DNA of 64,000 bases from the NCBI RefSeq assembly GCF_000717345.1, contig NZ_JNZA01000019.1, positions 62,001-126,000 of the forward strand. Reading direction: 5' to 3'. The position numbers and the translations under genes are program-made. A model generated the notes under the pieces. That model was not told the origin of the DNA. It was given only the letters and a program-made list of their open reading frames with translations, and did no database searches. The first letter of the stretch is position 1. Every line of letters starts with the position of its first letter. Origin of the DNA: Streptomyces lydicus. Its GTDB lineage: Bacteria > Actinomycetota > Actinomycetes > Streptomycetales > Streptomycetaceae. Of this stretch, positions 36,053 to 44,305 are shown one piece after another.

Positions 36053-36571
36053 GTGGCGCTGCTCGCCGAGCACACCGTTAACGCCCGACCTGCGCACGGT
36101 CTGGTGGAGGTCTATGACGCCGACGCCTATCTCGACGACAGCGCCGCGGCCGAGGCATCACGAGAGCAGGTGGTAGCCGGCAACGGCTACCACCTGTACC
36201 TGCACAGCCTGCAACCCGACATCGCGGTTGACGTCACCATTCGCATCTGGGATCAGGCACAAGCACCACCCAAGCACTCCGAGGGTTCCATCCCCGTATT
36301 CATCGAGTCCGCCACCGCCTGCCTGGTCATCAACCAACTCACCATCGGTCCCGCAGGAACCATGGATCTTCCCCGGCCCGGGGTCTACGAGGGCCACGCC
36401 TGGTGGACTGGCCGAAACTCCACACGCGACTACTACGACCGCACTCTGGCCGAACACACCGAGCCCGAAAGCCTCAAGCGTGCCTGGCAGAACAATCCCA
36501 CCCCAGAGCGCTACTACCTCGACCTCCACCTCACAGGCGACGTCTGCCCGGACGACGAAGACAGTGTCTGA
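36053..36571 (+). CDS. Possible immunity protein for the NucA/NucB nuclease
   Basis: A 172-residue acidic protein from GTG 36053 (AAGGA ten bases upstream): LLAEHTVNARPAHGLVEVYD, ASREQVVAGNGYHLYLHSLQ, VTIRIWDQAQAPPKHSEG and YYLDLHLTGDVCPDDEDSV. I do not recognise the family. Its acidity, size and position immediately after a nuclease toxin domain fit an immunity protein; that role is inferred only from context. Its codon usage is normal and the frame is intact. Confidence 0.55.
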   Translation: MALLAEHTVNARPAHGLVEVYDADAYLDDSAAAEASREQVVAGNGYHLYLHSLQPDIAVDVTIRIWDQAQAPPKHSEGSIPVFIESATACLVINQLTIGPAGTMDLPRPGVYEGHAWWTGRNSTRDYYDRTLAEHTEPESLKRAWQNNPTPERYYLDLHLTGDVCPDDEDSV

Positions 36572-36577
36572 ACCGGA

Positions 36578-36691
36578 TTGTGCGCACGAGCTTCGGTCGC
36601 GACCCGTCTCGCCCGAGTGGGCGCCCCAGCAGTACGCCAGTATTCGCCAGCACTTGGAGGGCAGCGCCCCCGCTGCCGCGGCCGAGAAGTA
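36578..36691 (+). pseudogene. Short gene tail
   Basis: Thirty-seven codons, CAHELRSRPVSPEWAPQQYA then SIRQHLEGSAPAAAAEK and stop, with protein-like codon use but no start. Probably the C-terminus of a deleted gene. Confidence 0.3.
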
Positions 36692-36833
36692 AGGGCGCGA
36701 AGCCGCAGATCGTGGCCTACGGCTGAGGTGTCTTGCGCGCTGACCGACCGGCCCGCGCCCGCGGCACCTCAGTGGCTTAGAGGTGATCTCGTTTGGTGTC
36801 GAAGTGGCAGGAGATAAGTTCGGTCTGTTCAGT

Positions 36834-37412
36834 TCAGGGACAGGGAATGTCGCTAGCGGGCGTCGTGGGGCGGTTAAGCCGCCAGACCACGTCGATGCCG
36901 GTGTCTGAGGGGGCAGCGGGCGGCGTCACCTGCTCGCGACGGACTTCGGTGAAGCCCAGTCGGGGCGGGATGGCGCCGCTGGAGACGTTGGCCAGGTCGT
37001 GCGCGATTTCCAGATATGCCACGTTCGGCAGCGTGAATGCCTCGGCCACCATGGCTGCCGTCGCTCTCGTGGCGATGCCCTGGCCGGTGGCGGCAGGGTG
37101 CAGCCAGTACCCCGTGTACCAGCCCTGGGGTTCGGCCCCGCGGTAGGTGGAACACATGCCGATGAGCGTGCCGTCCCTGGTGATGGCGTAGTTGAAGGCG
37201 TCACCCCTGTCCCACTTCGCGTCGGACTTCGCGAGGAAGTCGCGAGTCTTCTCCTCGCTGTGACGGGCGACCCATGGCATCCACGGGCGCAGGTGGTCCA
37301 GGGACTCCTCGATCAACGTGAACGCCGGCTCGAAGTCGCTCTGCCCTCGCCAGCGTCGCAGGGCGAAGTCTCCGCACTCAATGATCTGCCTCGGCCGCTT
37401 CATGACGGTCAT
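36834..37412 (-). CDS. GNAT-family (RimJ/RimL-like) N-acetyltransferase
   Basis: A 192-residue acetyltransferase: FALRRWRGQSDFEPAFTLIE, FNYAITRDGTLIGMCSTYRG, YTGYWLHPAATGQGIATRAT (the acetyl-CoA loop G-x-G-x-A) and NVSSGAIPPRLGFTEVRREQ. It fits proteins that acetylate ribosomal-protein termini or antibiotics; the substrate is unknown. It is 54 bases downstream of the transposase and appears to lie inside the same inverted repeats, which would make it a cargo gene. Start ATG 37412. Confidence 0.82.
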   Translation of the reverse strand: MTVMKRPRQIIECGDFALRRWRGQSDFEPAFTLIEESLDHLRPWMPWVARHSEEKTRDFLAKSDAKWDRGDAFNYAITRDGTLIGMCSTYRGAEPQGWYTGYWLHPAATGQGIATRATAAMVAEAFTLPNVAYLEIAHDLANVSSGAIPPRLGFTEVRREQVTPPAAPSDTGIDVVWRLNRPTTPASDIPCP

Positions 37413-37466
37413 GATCGTCCCGCGGAACGGATCACTGCAACGGGATATGGAGGGCCGGTGGGCTGT

Positions 37467-38264
37467 CTACCTGGACAGACGGCGGTAGCAGATCAGGGCG
37501 GCGGCAATCCCTGCGAAGGCCAGGAAGTGCTCGGCCTTGCGTTCGTAGCGCCGGTGCAGGCGGCGGCAGCCGGACAGCCACGCCACTGTGCGCTCCACGG
37601 TCCAACGGTGGCGGCCCAGCTTCTGGGAGGACTCGATGCCCCTACGGGCGATGCGCGGGGTGATGTTCCGGGAGCGGAGCCATCGGCGCAGGTGGTCGTA
37701 GTCGTATCCCTTGTCACCATGGAGCTTGGCGGGCCGTCGCCGACGGGGCCCTCGCCGGGAGCGGATCGGAGGTGTGCCCCGTACCAGGGGTTCCAGACCC
37801 TGGCTGTCATGGGTGTTCGCGGCAGAGATGCCAATCGAGAGGGGCAGACCGGTGCGCTCGGTGATCAAGTGGATCTTTTACCCCCTCTTGCCGCGATCTA
37901 CGGGGTTCGGACCCGTCAGGTCCCCCCTTTTCACCGTGCGCATGTTCACGGAGTCGATCGCGCACCGTGACCAGTCCAGGCTGCCGCGGGCACCGAGCTC
38001 GTCCAGGACCAGGCGGTGCAGCTTGCCCCACACCCTCGCCCGGCTCCACTCCGTGAATCGCCGGTGTGCGGTTGGCCCCCACGGGCCGAAGCCTGGCGGC
38101 AGTTGGCGCCACGTGCAGCCCGTCGTGGCCACGAACAAGATCGCTGCCAGTACCTGCCGGTCCCCATACCGCCGTCGGCCCCCGCCCTGGGGACGCACCG
38201 GGGCTGCGGGAACCACCCGCTGGAACAACTCCCACAACCCGTTCGGCACCAGCCGCTCCACCAT
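37467..38264 (-). pseudogene. IS5-family (IS427-type) transposase with one nonsense codon
   Basis: From ATG 38264 (MVERLVPNGLWELF) the frame reads TTGCTWRQLPPGFGPWGPTA, CAIDSVNMRTVKRGDLTGPN and PVDRGKRG, then TAA at 37878-37880, then in the same frame KIHLITERTGLPLSIGISAA, HGDKGYDYDHLRRWLR and HRWTVERTVAWLSGCRRLHR, ending CYRRLSR. The stop replaces the Ser usually found in GKKGSKIHL. The catalytic DDE residues (D in AIDSV, D in GDKGYD, E in VERT) are otherwise intact. IS427 elements often use frameshifting, but here both halves share one frame. Confidence 0.82.
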
Positions 38265-38443
38265 CGCTATCACCGCAAGCAGCCTAATGACCAAGCCAGT
38301 TGAGACGATCTCTTAGGCTTCGACGTACGCCACGATCGTGATCATTATCTTGGGTTCCGGTGCTTTCATCGCAGCTCAATGATCCGTGGCAGCGTGAGGG
38401 ACGTAAGGCACGTAGTTGGCGCCGACGGAAGCCGGGCTATGGA

Positions 38444-38695
38444 CTACTCGTAGACCTTGGCTGCTTGGAGCGCGCGGGCGATGAAGGTCCAGTCACCGCC
38501 TGCTGGAAGCTCTTTGCCGAAGTTCTGATAGAAGCCTGGGGAGTCGTGCACCCAGGCGGCGAGGGCCTCCAGGAAGGTGGCGAGTGTGTTGTTCTCCCAC
38601 GCATCGCCTTGCTGCAGGAAGTCCTGGTGCAGTGTGCGGACGAAAGCGGCCAGCTCCTCGCGGCTGCGGATCTCATCATCTGGAGCAAGGGACAT
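38444..38695 (-). CDS. DUF7660 small protein
   Basis: An 83-residue acidic protein: MSLAPDDEIRSREELAAFVR, NNTLATFLEALAAWVHDSPG, FYQNFGKELPAGG and ARALQAAKVYE. The pattern N-x-x-L-x-x-FLEAL-x-AW and the terminal A-x-x-YE are typical of DUF7660 proteins, whose function is unknown and which often occur near toxin/immunity genes. ATG 38695; a longer upstream frame is antisense to an IS fragment. Confidence 0.7.
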   Translation of the reverse strand: MSLAPDDEIRSREELAAFVRTLHQDFLQQGDAWENNTLATFLEALAAWVHDSPGFYQNFGKELPAGGDWTFIARALQAAKVYE

Positions 38696-38709
38696 GCCGG
38701 CAAGTATCC

Positions 38710-38875
38710 GGTGCCCCGTAGGCGTCGCTCCAGGGCGCTGGTTGTCAGCCGTCCCAAGGAGGCCTCCGGCTTCGTCGTCCTTCCCCGCCGCTGGGTCGTC
38801 GAGAGGTCGCTCACCTGGATGAGGCCCGCACGCCGGCATGCCCGGGACTACGAACGACTCGTCCAGCACTTCCTG
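38710..38875 (+). pseudogene. IS5-family transposase C-terminal fragment
   Basis: LVVSRPKEASGFVVLPRRWV, VERSLTWMRPARRHARDYER and LVQHF match the last catalytic helix (Glu in VERS) of IS5/IS4811-like transposases. Only about 50 residues remain; the sequence stops at the hairpin at 38876. Confidence 0.7.
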
Positions 38876-38909
38876 TTGTCTGAACTGGGATTTTTTCCAG
38901 TTCAGACAA
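38876..38909. repeat. Perfect 13-bp inverted repeat (hairpin)
   Basis: TTGTCTGAACTGG and CCAGTTCAGACAA are perfect inverse complements separated by GATTTTTT. The arms are AT-balanced against high-GC surroundings. It sits exactly between an IS5 fragment and an integrase remnant. It could be a terminator, a recombination end, or a fold-back from imprecise excision. Confidence 0.75.
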
Positions 38910-38941
38910 GCTATGGAGGATGCTGCTGCTAGCTTCCGAGT

Positions 38942-39177
38942 ATGCCTGAGAACGAGGGGGCCGAGCGTGATCTATCTGCTCTGGAACTGCCGCAGTGGAG
39001 CCGCTTACGACAGACCGGTGATCCCTGGGGTCCGCAGCAGCTGACCTCGAAACCAGCCTCGCTGGCGCCGAGGAGAAGCTCGCCCAGATGGAGGCCGCCA
39101 CAGCCCGCACGGCCACAGCGGTCGATCTCGGGATGCCCGGCTTCACCCAGATCGCCGGACGCGCTAGAGATACATGA
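38942..39177 (+). pseudogene. Integrase module remnant (N-terminus joined to a coiled-coil tail)
   Basis: From ATG 38942, MPENEGAERDLSALELPQWS and RLRQTGDPWGP match the opening of large actinobacterial tyrosine-type recombinases. At about 39040 another frame takes over: DLETSLAGAEEKLAQMEAAT, ARTATAVDLGMPGF and a stop at 39177, which looks like the tail of a helper coiled-coil protein. An internal deletion probably fused the first and last parts of a recombinase module. Confidence 0.5.
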
Positions 39178-39233
39178 AGACGGATACGCTTCGGCGACTG
39201 AGTAGATAGGGAGCGAAAATTCGGGGGGTTGCC

Positions 39234-39788
39234 ATGGGTCGTCCGCTGCTGTTCCTCGATGTCGACGGACCCCTGAATCCGTATGCGGCAAAACCTGAGA
39301 AGCGCCCCGAGGGCTACACCACCCTCCGCGTCCCACAGGAGAGCGGGGTAGCTGGGGAGCCCGGGAGAGTGCGGACCCGCAGGAGGCCACTGCGTGTATG
39401 GCTCAACCCCGATCACGGGCGGGCGTTGCTGACCCTCGGCTACGAGATCTGCTGGGCCACAACCTGGATGAGTGACGCGAACAAGTGGATCGGACCTGTG
39501 CTCGGTCTGCCTGAACTGCCGTTCGTCGACTTCGGTAACGCCCTGCTCAGCGAGCGCCCTGATGGCGTTCATTGGAAGTCCGAGCCATTGGTGGAGTACG
39601 CCAATGGCCGACCATTCGCTTGGGTGGACGACGAACAGAGCGACGCGGATCATGAGCACGTGGCTGCCAACCACCGCGCACCTGCCTTGCTCCACCACGT
39701 CAATCCGCGGATCGGTTTGCGCGACGACGACTTCACTACCCTCGCAGGCTTCGCAGCCTCCATCGACATGTCGACGGGCAGTTCCTGA
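39234..39788 (+). CDS. HAD-superfamily domain protein
   Basis: A 184-residue HAD-fold protein from ATG 39234. The nucleophile motif is PLLFLDVDGPLNPY (DxD at residues 9-11). LNPDHGRALLTLGYEICWAT, then TWMSDANKW carries the Thr of motif II, and PFAWVDDEQSD is the motif IV acidic group. It resembles HAD domains associated with RNA-repair proteins and small stand-alone actinobacterial phosphatases. Substrate unknown. Confidence 0.78.
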   Translation: MGRPLLFLDVDGPLNPYAAKPEKRPEGYTTLRVPQESGVAGEPGRVRTRRRPLRVWLNPDHGRALLTLGYEICWATTWMSDANKWIGPVLGLPELPFVDFGNALLSERPDGVHWKSEPLVEYANGRPFAWVDDEQSDADHEHVAANHRAPALLHHVNPRIGLRDDDFTTLAGFAASIDMSTGSS

Positions 39789-39870
39789 GCGGCACGCAGC
39801 CACGCCTAGTGCAGAGAATCCGAGACCCTGATCACCTGGGCGGCGATCACCCTCATGACCAGACGCCTGA

Positions 39871-40014
39871 GCCACAACGGCCCCGCGCCGACAGCTGGAC
39901 GCAGAAGCCGAAGCCGCGCGAGCGGACGCGCAAGCTCGGCAGTTGCTCGGCTGGCTACTGCTGTTCGCGGTTTTCACCGTCGGTTTCATCTTGCTTGTCA
40001 CGTACGGCAGCTGA
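39871..40014 (+). pseudogene. Coiled-coil plus membrane-helix gene tail
   Basis: A frame without a start encodes RRQLDAEAEAARADAQARQL, then LGWLLLFAVFTVGFILLVTY-GS and stop at 40014: a helical stalk and one terminal membrane helix. It looks like the C-terminus of a lost gene. Confidence 0.4.
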
Positions 40015-40342
40015 GTGCGACTTTTCGCGATAGATGACACCGAGGCGAGGGGTGATCTGGGTAGTTGCAGACAAGTTTTCGCGTTGCCTGACACCAGATA
40101 GTTGGAGTTCGCTGACACCTGGTCCTGGTCTTCGGCCCAACTGCCACCAGCAGCAGGAGGTTCTCGCAGGTCACAAGCTTTATCTAGGGGCGAATTCGGA
40201 TGAAGGAAAGTGTGGCAAGCACTCATTGCTGTACGTGCCTTGAAGGTATCCGAGGGTTCTTCAGGCACGTACGGCGCCGGTGGCCGCCAGGTGTTCGGCG
40301 TGGGGTTATGGCGAAGGTCAGCTCATCGAGTGTGCAGCCCGG
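40015..40342. other. Gap without a supported gene
   Basis: About 330 bases of lower GC than the flanks. CTGACACC occurs twice (near 40089 and 40109), but no gene, operator or hairpin can be defended. Confidence 0.4.
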
Positions 40343-41695
40343 TCATGTGCTGGTCTTGTCTGCTCTGTCGCCCGGGCCGGGCGGCTCAATCGTGTGCAGC
40401 CTGCGTCGCAGGTGGGCCCGTTCGGGTTCGGTGCCGGCCAGATCGAGCGCTTCCTGGTAGGCGGCCGCTGCCTCGGGCAGCCGGCCGAGCCGGTGCAGCA
40501 GGTCTCCCCGGGCGGCCGGGTAGGGGTGGTGACCGCGCAGCCGCGGCTCGCCGGCCAGTGCGTCGAGCAGTGCCAGGCCCGCCTGCGGGCCATCTCGCAT
40601 CGCCACCGCCACGGCCCGGTTCAGCTCGACGACGGGGGACGGGGCGAGTGCGAGCAGTACGTCGTAGAGTGCCACGACCTGCGGCCAGTCGGTGGTGGCG
40701 AGGTCGGCGGCCTCGTCGTGGAGGGCGGCGATGGCGGCCTGCACGCCGTACGGGCCGGGCGGTCCGCCAGTGAGAGCGGAGACCGCCAGCCTGCACCCCT
40801 CCTTGATCATCGTGTGGTCCCAGCGGCTGCGGTCCTGGTCCTCCAGCAACACGAGTTCGCCGTCCGGACCGGTCCGGGCCTCGTGTCGCGCGTGGATCAG
40901 CAGCATGAGGCCGAGCAGGCCGTCGACCTCCCGTGCAGCGGGCATCAACCGGTGCAGGATGCGCGCCAGCCGGATGGCCTCTTCCGCGAGGTCGATCCGC
41001 TGCAACTGCGGGCCCGAGCTGGCCGCGTAGCCCTCGGTGAAGATCGAGTAGAGGACCTGGAGGACTCCCGGCAGGCGCTCCGGCAGCTCATCGGCGCCGG
41101 GCACACGGAACGGGATACGCGCCTGGCGGATCTTCTTCTTCGCCCGCACGATCCGTTGGGCCATCGTCGCGGCCGGGACGAGAAGGGCCCGCGCCACCTC
41201 TGGTGTGGTGAGCCCGGCCAGGCAGCGCAGGGTCAGCGCCGTGCGGTCCTCGGCCGCGAGCGCGGGGTGCGCGCGGGTGAAAAACAGCTGCAACCGCTCG
41301 TCGGGCAGATCGCCGGCGGCGTCCGCGGGCGGCGGGGCCGGGGCGGCCCGGTCAGCCTCCACCTGCAGGACGGCGAGGCGGGCGGCGTACGCCTGGTCCC
41401 GCCGCAGCCGGTCGACGGCCTTGCGTCGCGCCGTGGTCAGCAGCCAGGCCCCTGGCCGGGCCGGAACGCCCTCGGCCGGCCAGTGCGCCAGCGCCGCCTC
41501 GACGGCCTCGGAGGCGACGTCCTCGGCCAGGTCGAGATCGCTGAAGTGGTGGACGAGGGAGGCGAGCAGCCGCCCGCGCTCCTCCCGGAACACCGACTCC
41601 ACGGACGCGCAGGCGGACGCGTGGGCGGGTGACTGGCGGGCGGACGCGACGGGTATGCCGCGCCCGGTGACTCCCTCGTCCTCCATATCAGGCAC
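40343..41695 (-). CDS. ECF-like RNA polymerase sigma factor with DUF6596 extension
   Basis: About 450 residues. Region 2 is visible in VFREERGRLLASLVHHFSDL, DLAEDVASEAVEAALAHWPA and RPGAWLLTTARRKAVDRLRR; region 4 in LTLRCLAGLTTPEVARALLV and PAATMAQRIVRAKKKIRQAR. The C-terminal half (VLYSIFTEGYAASSGP, LGLMLLIHARHEART, ALHDEAADLATTDWPQVVAL) is the DUF6596/TPR-like extension of this sigma group, which lacks a membrane anti-sigma factor. The preceding YCII gene is its typical partner. GTG 41695, two bases after the YCII stop, or ATG 41686 may be the start. Confidence 0.88.
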   Translation of the reverse strand: MPDMEDEGVTGRGIPVASARQSPAHASACASVESVFREERGRLLASLVHHFSDLDLAEDVASEAVEAALAHWPAEGVPARPGAWLLTTARRKAVDRLRRDQAYAARLAVLQVEADRAAPAPPPADAAGDLPDERLQLFFTRAHPALAAEDRTALTLRCLAGLTTPEVARALLVPAATMAQRIVRAKKKIRQARIPFRVPGADELPERLPGVLQVLYSIFTEGYAASSGPQLQRIDLAEEAIRLARILHRLMPAAREVDGLLGLMLLIHARHEARTGPDGELVLLEDQDRSRWDHTMIKEGCRLAVSALTGGPPGPYGVQAAIAALHDEAADLATTDWPQVVALYDVLLALAPSPVVELNRAVAVAMRDGPQAGLALLDALAGEPRLRGHHPYPAARGDLLHRLGRLPEAAAAYQEALDLAGTEPERAHLRRRLHTIEPPGPGDRADKTST

Positions 41696-41697
41696 TG

Positions 41698-42048
41698 TCA
41701 GACCCCGAACTCGGCGATCGGGCGGACGACAACCGAGCCGCTGCCGCGCGCGCCGGGGCAGCGGGCCGCCCAGTCGAGCGCGACGTCCAGGTCCGGTACG
41801 TCAATCACGTAGAAACCACCGAGGACCTCGCGGCTCTCGGCGAACGGTCCGTCGGTGACGGTCCGCCTGCCGTCCTGGCCGACCCGCACCGCCGTGGCGG
41901 TGACCAGATCGGCCAGCGACTCCCCGGACACCCAGATCCCCGCGTCCTTCACTTCCTTGTCGTACGTCACCCAGTCCTCGACGCTGCACTCGGCGGCTGC
42001 GCCGTTCTCATCGACCGCACCAGCGTTGATCAGCAGCATGTACTTCAT
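41698..42048 (-). CDS. YCII-family protein, sigma-factor partner
   Basis: A 116-residue protein: MKYMLLINAGAVDENGAAAE, SVEDWVTYDKEVKDAGIWVS, RTVTDGPFAESREVLGGFYV and DLDVALDWAARCPGA. This is the YCII (DGPF-containing) fold found next to ECF sigma factors of the DUF6596 type throughout actinobacteria. It probably modulates or reports to the sigma factor, but its ligand is unknown. ATG 42048 follows CAGGAG. Confidence 0.9.
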   Translation of the reverse strand: MKYMLLINAGAVDENGAAAECSVEDWVTYDKEVKDAGIWVSGESLADLVTATAVRVGQDGRRTVTDGPFAESREVLGGFYVIDVPDLDVALDWAARCPGARGSGSVVVRPIAEFGV

Positions 42049-42469
42049 GGTCCGACTCCTGTCAGGTCCTGTTGCCTCTTCGTCCGGCGGGTCGCCGTAC
42101 ACCATGACGACGAACGGGACGCCATCAGATCGACACCGTCCCCGAAGTTTTTCTACGGGATGAGTCGGGTGCCCCCGCCTGTGCACCCCGGTCGCGGTGA
42201 ACGCGGCGGCCAGCACAACCTGCCCCCGTTCACATGTGCCTCTGCAGGGTCTCGCCGCGCATGACATGTCGACCTTGTGCGACCTGGGCGTTTCTTCGTT
42301 GTCTCACGGCGATGCCGTCATGATCGGTCTCAAACTCGTGGCATCTTCCTCGGCTGGCCCCTGGTGTGTGTCACGCCAGGTTTGCCAGAGCTCAGGCCGG
42401 CGTCGGCCCCGGTCCGGAGCGACGAGTCCTGTCGTGCGTGACTGCGTTCGGACTTGACGTGGTGGGTGG
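42049..42469. other. Gap without a supported gene
   Basis: About 420 bases upstream of the YCII/sigma operon. It must contain that operon's promoter; no -10/-35, palindrome or gene stands out. Confidence 0.4.
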
Positions 42470-43396
42470 TCATCCCGTCCATCCGGTGCGGTGCAGCCAG
42501 TCCTCGAAGGTCATCAAGTCGGGGTGCAGGCGGCGCAGGAGCTTGATGTCCCGGTCTCTGGCGTAGAGATCACGGTCGGCGAAGAACTGGAACATCGCTA
42601 CGTAGTCGTGGCCGAAGTCGGGGACGGCGGCGCGCAGGTCGTCATGCGGCATGGGGATGTAGGTGCTGGGTGTGCCCGTGACCTGCGCGAAGGTAGCGGC
42701 GATCTCGTCGCCGGTGAGACTGTCGCCGATCACCGCGAGGTCGCGGGCGCCCCAGGACTGCCAGTTGTCGAACATGTGGCCGACGAACCAGGCGATGTCG
42801 TCGAGGGCGACGAGCGGGTAGCGGGCGGCGCCGAGGGGAAGCCTGAAGGTCAGGCCGCCTCGGCCGTCCGGTCGGGGGGTGAGTCGGTCTCGCAGGTTTT
42901 CGAAGTACGGCGCGGTGGTCAGTACCGAGACGTGGTCCGTGTACCAGCCGTCGGTCTCCTTTCGGAGCATTTCCTCCGACCGCATCAGGTCGATGTGGGC
43001 GGCGACGGCGGCTTTGCTGTCGAAGTGCGGGACGGGGTGGCCGGTCAGGGACACCGCGCTGTCCAACGAGGACCAGATGAAACGCTCCACGCCGGCCCGC
43101 TCCGCGGCGGCCAGCAAGTGCAGCCCTTGCCGATACTCACCCACGGCGCTGCCCGTCGCGAAGAAGTCGGTGTTGGCGAACACGCGGTCGGCCTGCCCGA
43201 TCAAGACCTCCAGGGCCGCCGACTCGGAGCGGACCAGTCGCACGCGGTCGGGCGCGGTGGCGGCGAGTTCGGTGGCGCGGGCGGACTCCGGGTGGCGGGT
43301 GGGGACGGTGATGGTGGCGTCGGTGGTGGCCAACAGGTGTGGGATCACGTGGCTGCCCATGGCTCCGGTGCCGCCGACGACGAGGACGTGGGTCAT
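42470..43396 (-). CDS. NmrA-like NAD(P)-binding protein
   Basis: A 308-residue atypical SDR: MTHVLVVGGTGAMGSHVIPH (GGxGxxG), ITVPTRHPESARATELA, LIGQADRVFANTDFFATGSA, GVERFIWSSLDSAVSLTGHP and YPLVALDDIAWFVGHMFDNW. This matches NmrA/HSCARG-type proteins that sense or use NAD(P)H. Its ATG overlaps the stop of the upstream polysaccharide deacetylase gene by four bases, so the two are translationally coupled. An HxlR regulator diverges from the pair. Confidence 0.84.
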   Translation of the reverse strand: MTHVLVVGGTGAMGSHVIPHLLATTDATITVPTRHPESARATELAATAPDRVRLVRSESAALEVLIGQADRVFANTDFFATGSAVGEYRQGLHLLAAAERAGVERFIWSSLDSAVSLTGHPVPHFDSKAAVAAHIDLMRSEEMLRKETDGWYTDHVSVLTTAPYFENLRDRLTPRPDGRGGLTFRLPLGAARYPLVALDDIAWFVGHMFDNWQSWGARDLAVIGDSLTGDEIAATFAQVTGTPSTYIPMPHDDLRAAVPDFGHDYVAMFQFFADRDLYARDRDIKLLRRLHPDLMTFEDWLHRTGWTG

Positions 43397-44217
43397 GGCG
43401 TTCTTCCCTGGTGTGTCAGGACGTGTTCGGCCACCTGGGCGTGGGTGGCAACCCAGACGTCGCCGGACTCACGGATGTGGTCGAGGATCTGGCCGACCAT
43501 GCCCGCGAGGAGCGGTCGGCCTCCAACGTGAGCGTGGATGGTCAGGCGGAAGATGCCTGGGCCAGGGGCGACGAGCATCTGGTCCAGTAGCTCACGGTGC
43601 AGGTCGCGATAGGCGTACGGGCCGGCTGCAGCGTCGCGGACGTCGGAGTAGTCGCTGTGCATGAGGGAAACCAGAGGACCGTGAGCGGTGGACAGGACCT
43701 GCGGGAGGTCGTGGTCGCAGTGGTCGCCGGTCCAGCGGTAGCCGGCCTCGGCGAGCAGGCCGGCAGTGTGCCTCGAACCGGTGGCGCGTGGGCTCATCCA
43801 CCCCGTCGGGCGAACGCCGGTGACTCGGCGAAGGATGTCGGTGCAACGACGGATATTGGTCCGCTCGGCATCGACATCGAGCAGCGCGGGCACCACGTCC
43901 TGGGCCCAGGAGTGTGCGGCGATCTCGTGACCCGCCTCGTGCACGGCCATGACGGTCTCGGGGTACCGCTCGGCCACCAGTCCATTGACGCCGACGGTGG
44001 CGGGCAGGTCACCGAGGACGTCGAGCAGCCGCCAGATGCCGGTGGTGACGCCGTAGTCCGCCCAGGAGGTGCTGTGCGTGTCGTCGATGCCGGACAGCGG
44101 CCACGCCGCGGCCATCGGCGCGTAGGCGGGCCAGTGCCCTGGTGACCACATCTCCAACGCGACTGTGACCAGCGCTACGACCTTCCGCCCGCCCGGCCAT
44201 TCGGTCTCTGCCGTCAT
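43393..44217 (-). CDS. Polysaccharide deacetylase-family (NodB) hydrolase
   Basis: A 274-residue protein of the NodB fold: VVALVTVALEMWSPGHWPAY, WADYGVTTGIWRLLDVLGDL, HEAGHEIAAHSWAQDVVPAL (zinc-type H...H) and RPTGWMSPRATGSRHTAGLL. There is no signal peptide, so it acts in the cytoplasm; such members include amidohydrolase-like enzymes (for example allantoinase/peptidoglycan-like) rather than wall deacetylases. The first metal Asp appears as Glu-Met (ALEMW), as in that cytoplasmic group. First gene of a two-gene operon facing HxlR. Confidence 0.82.
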   Translation of the reverse strand: MTAETEWPGGRKVVALVTVALEMWSPGHWPAYAPMAAAWPLSGIDDTHSTSWADYGVTTGIWRLLDVLGDLPATVGVNGLVAERYPETVMAVHEAGHEIAAHSWAQDVVPALLDVDAERTNIRRCTDILRRVTGVRPTGWMSPRATGSRHTAGLLAEAGYRWTGDHCDHDLPQVLSTAHGPLVSLMHSDYSDVRDAAAGPYAYRDLHRELLDQMLVAPGPGIFRLTIHAHVGGRPLLAGMVGQILDHIRESGDVWVATHAQVAEHVLTHQGRTP

Positions 44218-44265
44218 TCGGTCCCCCTGCTCGGTAGCTTCCGCCGTGGACGCTAGTGAGGCGGT

Positions 44266-44285
44266 AGGTACCTCCAGGTTCCTGG
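44266..44285. promoter_or_regulatory. Adjacent palindromes upstream of HxlR
   Basis: AGGTACCT (44266-44273) directly followed by CCAGGTTCCTGG (44274-44285), two perfect palindromes in the 88-base gap between the divergent deacetylase operon and the HxlR gene, 20 bases before the HxlR start. Likely the HxlR operator. Confidence 0.6.
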
Positions 44286-44305
44286 CAGAGGGCTACCGTC
44301 GGGGC

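Larger units (their letters stand above)
36781..38311. mobile_element. IS5-type element apparently carrying a GNAT passenger gene
   Basis: The segment is bounded by imperfect inverted repeats, left AGGTGATCTCGTTTGG (36781-36796) and right, read inward, AGATCGTCTCAACTGG (38311-38296), 10 of 16 identical. It is flanked by the direct repeat CTTAG at 36776-36780 and 38312-38316. The inner TTAG fits the YTAR target duplication of the IS5 subgroup. Inside are a nonsense-broken transposase and a GNAT gene, both on the minus strand. No alternative left end with TTAG exists between the two genes. Confidence 0.55.

Noticed and set aside
37860..37885. Programmed frameshift in the IS5-type transposase
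   Set aside because: Both halves are in the same frame, separated by TAA; this is a nonsense codon, not a shift.
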